Source of the DNA: Marinoscillum pacificum
Lineage (GTDB): Bacteria > Bacteroidota > Bacteroidia > Cytophagales > Cyclobacteriaceae
Direction of reading: 5' to 3'
DNA: 64,000 bases
NCBI RefSeq assembly: GCF_024714495.1
Contig: NZ_JAMZMJ010000005.1
Location: forward strand, 1-64,000
Shown: positions 9,939 to 18,090 of the stretch, piece by piece
Position numbering within the stretch: position 1 is the stretch's first letter
Layout: each line of letters starts with the position of its first letter
Position numbers and translations under genes: made by a program
Notes under the pieces: generated by a model
What the model saw: only the letters and a program-made list of their open reading frames with translations
Told to the model about the DNA's origin: nothing
The model's database searches: none

Positions 9939-11399
9939 ATGACAGAAGTGATTGCAGATTTGGAAATACTGGATCAGAAAAATGATCAGGATGAGAGCTG
10001 TGGCGTAAGAATTTCCAAGGAAGGCACTGACGACAAAGCCAGAAAACTGTACATCGAGAGCTATGGATGTCAAATGAATTTCTCTGATAGTGAGATTGTT
10101 ACATCCATTCTTGAGAAAGAAGGCTTTGATACTACCTCATCTTTTGAGAAAGCAGATGTTATCCTTTTGAATACCTGCTCTATCAGAGAGAAAGCTGAAA
10201 TAACGGTAAGAAAACGACTTACCCAATTCAATAAAATCAAGGAAGAGAAACCCGAAATCACCATTGGAGTATTGGGTTGTATGGCCGAACGATTGAAATC
10301 CAAACTTCTGGAAGAAGAGAAGATTGTTGACCTGGTAGTTGGTCCAGATGCTTACAGAGATCTTCCGAACCTGGTTAAAAAAGCAGAAGATGGTGAGAAG
10401 GGAGTAAATACTTTCTTATCAAGAGAAGAGACTTATGCAGACATCTCTCCTGTTCGATTGAACTCAAACGGTGTTACAGCTTTCATTTCAATCATGAGAG
10501 GATGCGACAACATGTGTTCTTTCTGCGTAGTGCCATTTACTAGAGGTAGAGAGCGTTCTCGTGATCCACTTTCTATCGTAAAAGAAGCACAAGACTTATT
10601 TGATCGTGGTTACAGAGAAGTGACGTTACTTGGACAAAATGTAGACTCCTACAAGTGGTCTGATGAAGAAAACAACAAAGCTCGCCTGGAAAAGCAAGGA
10701 ATTGCTGAGATTGTCAACTTTGCCAACCTCCTAGAAATGGTCGCTCAAGTGAGTCCTGAATTACGAGTTAGATTCTCTACTTCTCACCCGAAAGACATTA
10801 CAGATGAAGTACTTCATACTATGAAAAAGTATGAAAACATCTGCAAATACATTCACCTTCCTGCACAAAGTGGCAATACCCGAGTGTTGGAATTGATGAA
10901 CAGAACCTACGACAGAGATTGGTATATTAATCGTGTAGATGCGATTAGAAACATTCTGGGTCAGGAATGTGGAATTAGCTCGGATATGATTGCTGGATTC
11001 TGCACAGAGACTGAAGAAGAGCATCAAGACACTTTGAGCCTGATGGACTATGTGAAGTATGACTTCTCTTACATGTTCTTCTACTCGGAAAGACCAGGTA
11101 CGCTGGCCGCGAAAAAGTATGAAGATGATATTCCATTAGACACCAAGAAAAAACGTCTAACAGAAATCATCAATAAGCAACAAGAACACTCTTTGGAGAG
11201 AAACAAACTGGACATTGGAAAGACGTTCAAAGTCCTAATAGAAGGATATAGTAAGCGTTCTAAGGATGATGTTCAGGGAAGAAATAGTGCCAATAAGGTT
11301 GTAATCTTCAGAGATAACAATTATCAAAAAGGTCAATACGTAAACGTAAAAGTGAATGACTGTACTGCAGCCACACTTTTCGGTGAAGTAGTTGCATAA
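9939..11399 (+). CDS. miaB: tRNA-2-methylthio-N6-dimethylallyladenosine synthase
   Basis: MiaB is a radical-SAM enzyme that adds the 2-methylthio group to i6A37 of tRNAs reading UNN codons. The 486-residue protein has the N-terminal UPF0004 domain with its three cluster cysteines (C44 in SYGCQMN, C80 in [10 protein letters not shown]114 in LGCMAER), the radical-SAM CxxxCxxC at C189, C193 and C196 ([10 protein letters not shown]), and a C-terminal TRAM domain from about residue 418. The block FTRGRERSR after the cysteines is typical of MiaB rather than RimO or MtaB. It is the first gene of an operon and ends 3 bases before the sigma-54 activator gene. Confidence 0.96.
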   Translation: MTEVIADLEILDQKNDQDESCGVRISKEGTDDKARKLYIESYGCQMNFSDSEIVTSILEKEGFDTTSSFEKADVILLNTCSIREKAEITVRKRLTQFNKIKEEKPEITIGVLGCMAERLKSKLLEEEKIVDLVVGPDAYRDLPNLVKKAEDGEKGVNTFLSREETYADISPVRLNSNGVTAFISIMRGCDNMCSFCVVPFTRGRERSRDPLSIVKEAQDLFDRGYREVTLLGQNVDSYKWSDEENNKARLEKQGIAEIVNFANLLEMVAQVSPELRVRFSTSHPKDITDEVLHTMKKYENICKYIHLPAQSGNTRVLELMNRTYDRDWYINRVDAIRNILGQECGISSDMIAGFCTETEEEHQDTLSLMDYVKYDFSYMFFYSERPGTLAAKKYEDDIPLDTKKKRLTEIINKQQEHSLERNKLDIGKTFKVLIEGYSKRSKDDVQGRNSANKVVIFRDNNYQKGQYVNVKVNDCTAATLFGEVVA

Positions 11400-11402
11400 T
11401 CG

Positions 11403-12701
11403 ATGGATTACAGAATAGATTCAGAAATACAGTCAGTCAAGCAGCGTTTTGAGATCATTGGTAATTCTTCCAAGCTCAACAATGCGATCAGGATAGCTAT
11501 GCAAGTAGCCCCTACCGATATGAGTGTGCTCATTCAAGGGGAAAGTGGTGTTGGTAAAGAGTCTTTCTCTAAGATCATCCACAGCTTATCACACAGAAAG
11601 CATGGTCAGTTCATAGCAATTAACTGCGGAGCCATTCCTGAAGGAACGATTGATTCTGAATTGTTTGGTCATGAGAAAGGCTCTTTTACAGGTGCTCATG
11701 AAGCACGTAAAGGATATTTCGAAGTAACAAACGGTGGCACCATCTTTCTAGACGAAATCGGAGAAATGCCAGTTGGCACTCAAGCACGATTACTCAGAGT
11801 ATTAGAAAATGGCGAATTCATCAAAGTAGGATCTTCTAAGGTTCAAAAAACAGACGTACGAGTAATTGCCGCAACGAATGTGGAGTTGCATGATGCTATC
11901 TCTAACAATAAATTTAGAGAAGACCTCTATTATCGTCTAAACACCGTTCCCATTCAGGTACCTTCTCTTCGAGAGCGTGGTGATGATGTATTGTTGCTGT
12001 TCAGAAAATTTGCGACAGACTTTTCAGAGAACTATAGCACCAAGCCAATCAAGCTAGATGATAATGCCAAAGAAGCACTCTTGAAATTCCGTTTCCCAGG
12101 CAATATTCGTCAATTAAAGAATCTGGTAGAGCAAATCAGTGTATTGGAAATGGAACGTGAAATTTCAGCAGAAACGCTGTTGAAATATTTACCAAAAACC
12201 ACCTCCTACCTACCAGCTCTAGCCAACCATATTGAGAATAAAGAGAATTTTTCTGAGCGAGACATTCTTTACAAGGTTCTCTTTGACATGAAGCGTGATA
12301 TGTCAGAAATGAAAACCTTGATTCATCAGATATTGTCAGAAGATGGCAATAGAAGTGAAATTTTATCTGAACATAAGCGTTTGTTCAATGACATGGAGTC
12401 ATTCCCTGCGGAAGCTCCTGCAGAATATTCCGAACCAGAGCCTGCTCCTTACAAAGCTCCTATCTTATTAGATTCTCACAGGGAGAACTTGGATGAAGAC
12501 GACTCTAGTTACGAGATCGAAGACATCACGCATGAAACGGAAGAAGATGAATCGCTCTCTTTAGAAAAAAAGGAGAAAGAAATGATCATCATGGCATTGA
12601 AAAAGAACAACAACAAGCGTAAATATGCGGCAAGGGATCTTGGCATTTCTGAAAGAACATTATACCGAAAGATTAAGCAGTATGAGATCGATAATATTTA
12701 G
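11403..12701 (+). CDS. Sigma-54-dependent transcriptional activator (AAA+ and Fis HTH, no sensor domain)
   Basis: The 432-residue protein starts almost directly with the AAA+ domain: Walker A GESGVGKE (46-53), sigma-54 contact loop GSFTGA (93-98, a tolerated variant of GAFTGA), Walker B GGTIFLDEIG (111-120) and a sensor II region near FPGNIRQLKN. An acidic, probably disordered linker (about 310-390) leads to a Fis-type helix-turn-helix at about 404-430. There is no receiver, PAS or GAF domain, so its control must come from expression level, a partner protein or the linker. It lies between miaB and lptE in an envelope-export operon, close to groESL, whose promoter has the sigma-54 form. Targets are unproven. 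Confidence 0.92.
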   Translation: MDYRIDSEIQSVKQRFEIIGNSSKLNNAIRIAMQVAPTDMSVLIQGESGVGKESFSKIIHSLSHRKHGQFIAINCGAIPEGTIDSELFGHEKGSFTGAHEARKGYFEVTNGGTIFLDEIGEMPVGTQARLLRVLENGEFIKVGSSKVQKTDVRVIAATNVELHDAISNNKFREDLYYRLNTVPIQVPSLRERGDDVLLLFRKFATDFSENYSTKPIKLDDNAKEALLKFRFPGNIRQLKNLVEQISVLEMEREISAETLLKYLPKTTSYLPALANHIENKENFSERDILYKVLFDMKRDMSEMKTLIHQILSEDGNRSEILSEHKRLFNDMESFPAEAPAEYSEPEPAPYKAPILLDSHRENLDEDDSSYEIEDITHETEEDESLSLEKKEKEMIIMALKKNNNKRKYAARDLGISERTLYRKIKQYEIDNI

Positions 12702-13206
12702 TTGCTGTATACTTGGAATTGCAGCTTTGGCCGGATGTGGAGTCTATGGCTTCACTGGTGCATCTATTTCTCCAGATGTGAAGACCATTTCCATTGGTAC
12801 GTTTTACAACAACGCTACCTTGGGTCCATCCAACATGAGTATTTTGTTTACCGAAGCGATTAAAGATTATTACCAACAAAATACAAGCTTAACCCTGGTG
12901 GACGATAATGGTGATTTGCAATTGGAAGGGTTTGTTGCAGATTATAAAATCACTCCAGTATCTGCTAGTGCTTCAGGGAATAACAGCAATGCGGACTTTT
13001 CCAGCACATCAAGAATTACTATTACTGTGTCGTGTAGTTATATAAATACAAAGGATGATGAGTTTGATTTTGATAAAAATTTCTCATTCTTTGTCGATTA
13101 CGACCAAAATTCAACCGACCTAGCCTCCGAAGAACAAGCATTTGTTGAAGAAATCTTTGATCAAATCATACTGGATATCTTCAATGCTTCTGTGGCAAAT
13201 TGGTAA
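12682..13206 (+). CDS. LptE-like lipoprotein (LPS assembly)
   Basis: The start chosen is ATG 12682, which gives a 174-residue protein with a good lipoprotein signal (lipobox LAGC) and overlaps the end of the activator gene by 20 bases; an upstream start at 12625 would put a hydrophilic extension before the signal and is unlikely. After the Cys the sequence GVYGFTGASISPDVKTISIG and a predicted alpha/beta fold match the LptE family of Bacteroidota. LptE plugs the LptD barrel in the outer membrane and helps insert LPS. Divergent family with low sequence identity, so the name is given from fold pattern and operon position next to secG rather than strong motifs. Confidence 0.8.
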   Translation: MRSIIFSCCILGIAALAGCGVYGFTGASISPDVKTISIGTFYNNATLGPSNMSILFTEAIKDYYQQNTSLTLVDDNGDLQLEGFVADYKITPVSASASGNNSNADFSSTSRITITVSCSYINTKDDEFDFDKNFSFFVDYDQNSTDLASEEQAFVEEIFDQIILDIFNASVANW

Positions 13207-13244
13207 TTTTTCTTAATTTAGACTATAATCAACGCTTGCCTCCT

Positions 13245-14693
13245 GTGAATAAACAGAAATTTGTTGAGTTTTTAAGACATCCATCATCGCTAGACAACCA
13301 ATCTGTAGCGGATTTGGAATCGGTGTTGGAAGAGTTTCCATACTTCCAAAATGCGAGAACTTTAATCGCCAAAGGAAGTAAACAACTCAAGTCTAAGAAA
13401 GCTGGCCTACACATCAACACTGCTGCTATCTATGCTACAGATAGAGCTTTATTGAAAAGATATATCAATGATCAACTAATCTTCTTGAGTCCTTTGGATG
13501 TTCATGAATCTCATGAAGCTGAACGCGAAAAGGAACTTGACGAATCGATAAAAACGTCGAAAGTTGTCAACGCGAAAGTCAAGCAAGCTGCAAGTGAAGA
13601 AAAAGCACCTCCGAAGAAGAAGGTGATCATGCGTCCTCAACCAGAAGAAACCAAAGCTGTAGAGCCAGAAGCGCTGATTGAAGATCCTGTACCTTCCGAT
13701 CTCGACAACATCATTGACGAGCTATACAAAGATCTAGAGGCATTAAAAGAAAACAGAGCTAAGCTTAACAAGATTGAGAACGATCTAGCCGAGCAAGAAG
13801 CCGTTGATGCTGCTGTCCAAAAAGCAACTAAGAAAGCTGACTCAAAACCTAAGGAAGAAGTAAAAGAAGAAGCCAAAGCAGAACCTACTCCTCAAGTTGA
13901 AGAACCTAAAGAGGAAAAGTCTACAGAAGTGGAGCCTGAGGAAGTAAAGGCTGAAACTAAAACAGAAGACGCTACCGTAGAGAAAGTCGAAAAACCAAAA
14001 TCTAAGGCTAAGCCTACCAAAGAAAAGGATAAGTCTGATGAGGAGTCAACTATAGATGAGTCTCCAGAAGAAATTAAATCTAAGGTTTCAAAAATCTCTG
14101 AAGAAATATCGGAGGAAATAGAAGCTGAAGAAAAAGAGAAACCAAAACGTGCATCACAATCAAGATCAGCACGTCGAACGGTAAAGCTCAAAAAAGATGA
14201 TGACGCTGAAACTTCTAAAAAAGCTGAATCGTCCAAAAAAGCAGCCGCTAAAGAAAAACCAGCTAAAGAGAGCAGTAAAGCCAAATCAAAAAAGAAGGAT
14301 AGTTCCACCAATAAAGGAACTACCAAGAAGGCTACGACTGCTAAAAAGTCATCTAATAAAGATGATTCCAAGGATGACTCTAAGTCAGACAAAGGTGAGG
14401 CCGGTGAGAAATCTAGAAAAGTAGATCAAGATTCGATCATTTCTAACTTCATCAAGACCAATCCATCGATTAGTCCCGCTGATGCTACTACATCCAAAGC
14501 ACCTAGTGGAGACTTATCAACCGGTAGTTCTGAACTTCATCCAGAGATCGCATCAGAATATTTAGCTGAAATTTACCTGGAGCAGGGAAGTTATGACCGT
14601 GCTATTCAAATATATGAAGCGCTTATAGTGCGTTTTCCTGAAAAATCAGTTTACTTTGCCGACATTATTAAAAAAGTAAACGAACAGAGATAG
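13245..14693 (+). CDS. Lys/Glu-rich protein with C-terminal TPR, Bacteroidota operon-conserved
   Basis: The frame is open from TTG 13200, but GTG 13245 (NKQKFVEFL...) is preferred because related proteins, as I recall them, begin with a short helical block like this one; the start is uncertain. An N-terminal folded region (to about residue 90, ending near ALLKRYI) is followed by some 300 residues very rich in Lys, Glu, Ala and Ser with no membrane segment, and a C-terminal segment ending in one TPR-like pair of helices (EIASEYLAEIYLEQGSYDRA onward). Function is unknown. Between lptE and secG, it may assist export or envelope assembly (inference from context only). Confidence 0.75.
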   Translation: MNKQKFVEFLRHPSSLDNQSVADLESVLEEFPYFQNARTLIAKGSKQLKSKKAGLHINTAAIYATDRALLKRYINDQLIFLSPLDVHESHEAEREKELDESIKTSKVVNAKVKQAASEEKAPPKKKVIMRPQPEETKAVEPEALIEDPVPSDLDNIIDELYKDLEALKENRAKLNKIENDLAEQEAVDAAVQKATKKADSKPKEEVKEEAKAEPTPQVEEPKEEKSTEVEPEEVKAETKTEDATVEKVEKPKSKAKPTKEKDKSDEESTIDESPEEIKSKVSKISEEISEEIEAEEKEKPKRASQSRSARRTVKLKKDDDAETSKKAESSKKAAAKEKPAKESSKAKSKKKDSSTNKGTTKKATTAKKSSNKDDSKDDSKSDKGEAGEKSRKVDQDSIISNFIKTNPSISPADATTSKAPSGDLSTGSSELHPEIASEYLAEIYLEQGSYDRAIQIYEALIVRFPEKSVYFADIIKKVNEQR

Positions 14694-14694
14694 A

Positions 14695-15063
14695 ATGTAC
14701 GCAGTAATCGTAAGTGTTATCATCCTTGTGGCTTTGTTATTGATTTTAGTAGTTCTTGCTCAGAACCCAAAAGGTGGAGGACTATCTAGCCAATTTGGTG
14801 GTGCTGGTACTCAGCAAATCATGGGTGTAAAGAAAACAGGTGATATCCTAGAGAAATTAACTTGGGGCTTTGCAATTGCTCTTCTAGTATTGACAATTAG
14901 CACCAACTTTGTAATCGAAGAAAATACACAAACAATCACCTCTCCTAACCTGGAAAACGCTCAGGAGTCTATTCTTCCACAGCAATCTATTCCAGTAGAA
15001 TCAGGTGAGGCAATTGATGATCTAGGATTAGAAGAAGAAGCTTCTTCTGACTCTACGAACTAA
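14695..15063 (+). CDS. secG: Preprotein translocase subunit SecG
   Basis: SecG is the small accessory subunit of the SecYEG channel in the inner membrane. The 122-residue product has two transmembrane helices (about 3-23 and 55-75) separated by the characteristic loop QNPKGGGLSSQFGGAGTQQI, followed by an acidic C-terminal tail typical of Bacteroidota SecG. It starts one base after the TPR protein gene and is the last gene of the miaB operon. Its last 11 bases overlap the 3' end of a converging gene, with no terminator hairpin visible between them. Confidence 0.93.
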   Translation: MYAVIVSVIILVALLLILVVLAQNPKGGGLSSQFGGAGTQQIMGVKKTGDILEKLTWGFAIALLVLTISTNFVIEENTQTITSPNLENAQESILPQQSIPVESGEAIDDLGLEEEASSDSTN

Positions 15064-15772
15064 TCTCAGTTAACTTCCTCACAAGTAGTCTTTTTGCTAC
15101 TGGAAGTACCGTTTGAGGTAAAGGAAATTTGATCTTACTGATCACCAGAAATGTAGCTGGATTTGGCAATTCCCAATAGCGTTTTGCCAAATCCAGCTTT
15201 ATTTTTTCATAGGACCTACTAAAATCCTTAAAGTCATCAAATAAGTAAGTCGTATTGATGGCACGATACCTTTCGTTGGATTGTTCCAAAACAGACATCT
15301 GGTATCGGTAGACCTTTACTTCCCGTTTGGCATCTTGATTGATCAACACATACCCCTCCTGGTTATACAAAGGCGTTAGTCCAACAGAGTCCATCTCCAT
15401 ATTTTCTTCCACCAAATCGAACAACTCCTTCCCCAGCCCAATGGCCTCTTCCAATCTTGGCAAGGCAAACGAAATTATTGACTCCAGTTCTTCCATGAGT
15501 TCATCATCTTTCACCATTCGCTTGTAAGTGAAGCTAAGCTTTTTGAAATCCGCCTTACTGATGGATTTGGGAAAGCTTTCATAAATCACTTCCTTGTTGT
15601 CTTTCACCTTTTGGAGGTTCTTGTAGTGAAGTATCAAATCTGACAAAAAAGGATATAACTCCGCTAAATCAAAACGCTCACGGATGTCTTTTAAATAGGC
15701 TAACAAGATGTACTTCTTGTACTCATAATCTATCATTCCTTCTGTCAGCCAATCATGTTTAAGATCTGTCAT
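15053..15772 (-). CDS. Conserved hypothetical cytoplasmic protein
   Basis: The 239-residue product is not one I can name. It has no signal peptide or membrane segment and is predicted mostly helical (many Leu/Lys/Glu heptads at 20-150), with a mixed C-terminal part ending in a basic PVAKRLLVRKLTEISS segment. It converges on secG with an 11-base overlap of coding ends, and its upstream region is shared back-to-back with groES. Codon use looks like that of its neighbours, so recent transfer is not indicated. The start ATG 15772 gives MTDLKHDWL, a plausible N-terminus. Confidence 0.75.
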   Translation of the reverse strand: MTDLKHDWLTEGMIDYEYKKYILLAYLKDIRERFDLAELYPFLSDLILHYKNLQKVKDNKEVIYESFPKSISKADFKKLSFTYKRMVKDDELMEELESIISFALPRLEEAIGLGKELFDLVEENMEMDSVGLTPLYNQEGYVLINQDAKREVKVYRYQMSVLEQSNERYRAINTTYLFDDFKDFSRSYEKIKLDLAKRYWELPNPATFLVISKIKFPLPQTVLPVAKRLLVRKLTEISS

Positions 15773-15830
15773 ATTGAGATAAGAATTTTAACCTATCTAA
15801 AATTTAAAACTCATTTTCCAAAATGGCAAG

Positions 15831-15920
15831 CTGTCAGTTACTGACAGGAATATTCTTTGACTGACAGATAGAAACCACAAACTGAACTTTTGTCAGTACA
15901 GCATGACAGAATTCATGACA
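15831..15920 (+). promoter_or_regulatory. Cluster of six TGTCAG/CTGACA boxes upstream of groES
   Basis: Boxes occur at 15831-15837, 15841-15847, 15861-15867, 15891-15897, 15904-15909 and 15916-15920. The first two form the 17-bp palindrome CTGTCAGTTACTGACAG; boxes four and five form TGTCA-N8-TGACA. The array sits 20 to 110 bases upstream of the sigma-54-type promoter, where an enhancer-binding activator would bind. Function is inferred. Confidence 0.6.
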
Positions 15921-15939
15921 AATTTGGCAGTAATTCACA

Positions 15940-15956
15940 TTGGCATACTCTATGCT
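15940..15956 (+). promoter_or_regulatory. Sigma-54 (-24/-12) promoter of groESL
   Basis: TTGGCATACTCTATGCT has GG at 15942-15943 and GC at 15954-15955, exactly ten bases apart, and keeps TTGGCA and TGCT of the sigma-54 consensus. Transcription would start near 15967, about 45 bases before groES. No CIRCE element and no TANNTTTG element were seen in this 239-base gap. Confidence 0.7.
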
Positions 15957-16011
15957 ACAATGCGATCAGATATAAAATCAAAAATTGACTAACAATAAAA
16001 TTCATTAAACA

Positions 16012-16290
16012 ATGTCAAAAGTTAATTTCAAACCACTAGCTGATAGAGTTCTGGTAGAACCTGCGGCAGCTGAAGAGAAAACTGCTTCTGGAATCATCAT
16101 TCCTGACACAGCGAAAGAGAAGCCTCAGAGAGGTGAGGTTGTTGCTATTGGTACTGGTAAGAAAGATGAGCCAATCAATGTAAAAGTTGGTGACAAAGTA
16201 CTTTATGGCAAATATTCTGGTACAGAGATCAGCATCGATGGCAAAGAGTATTTGATCATGAAGGAAGCTGACATTTACGGAATCGTTTAA
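16012..16290 (+). CDS. groES: Co-chaperonin GroES
   Basis: The 92-residue protein is the heptameric lid of the GroEL folding chamber. The GroES pattern is complete: [12 protein letters not shown] at the N-terminus, the mobile loop [15 protein letters not shown] that docks on GroEL, and the C-terminal [12 protein letters not shown]...[13 protein letters not shown]. It precedes groEL by 41 bases with no terminator between them, forming the classic operon. The upstream gap carries a sigma-54-type promoter and repeated boxes instead of the usual HrcA/CIRCE control. Confidence 0.98.
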   Translation: MSKVNFKPLADRVLVEPAAAEEKTASGIIIPDTAKEKPQRGEVVAIGTGKKDEPINVKVGDKVLYGKYSGTEISIDGKEYLIMKEADIYGIV

Positions 16291-16322
16291 TCATTACCCA
16301 TTAATTAGAACACATTAAATAG

Positions 16323-17969
<1,647 letters not shown>

Positions 17970-17997
17970 TCATACACTTGAAATATATAAACCAAAA

Positions 17998-18024
17998 AGC
18001 TCTCCAAATCGGAGAGCTTTTTTT
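17998..18024 (+). terminator. Rho-independent terminator of groESL
   Basis: Stem AGCTCTCC (17998-18005) with GGAGAGCT (18011-18018), five-base loop and a run of seven T's (18018-18024). Confidence 0.92.
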
Positions 18025-18034
18025 GTACAACAGT

Positions 18035-18067
18035 AAAAAATAAGTAGCGAACAAGATCCACTACTTA
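18035..18067 (-). terminator. Weak terminator for the minus-strand peptidase gene
   Basis: On the minus strand the 7-bp stem TAAGTAG/CTACTTA (18061-18067 with 18041-18047), separated by a 13-base loop, is followed by six T's (A-run at 18035-18040). It lies 24 bases after the stop at 18091. Confidence 0.5.
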
Positions 18068-18090
18068 ATATGAAGAAAACTACTAATTCA

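Noticed and set aside
12625-12681. Earlier start of the LptE-like gene
   Set aside because: It would add 19 charged residues before the lipoprotein signal and lie deep inside the activator's HTH coding region; ATG 12682 gives a proper lipobox.
13892-14392. 166-codon open frame on the minus strand
   Set aside because: It lies opposite the Lys/Glu-rich protein gene, whose biased codons (AAA/GAA) create stop-free Leu/Ser-rich antisense frames; no start context or family match.
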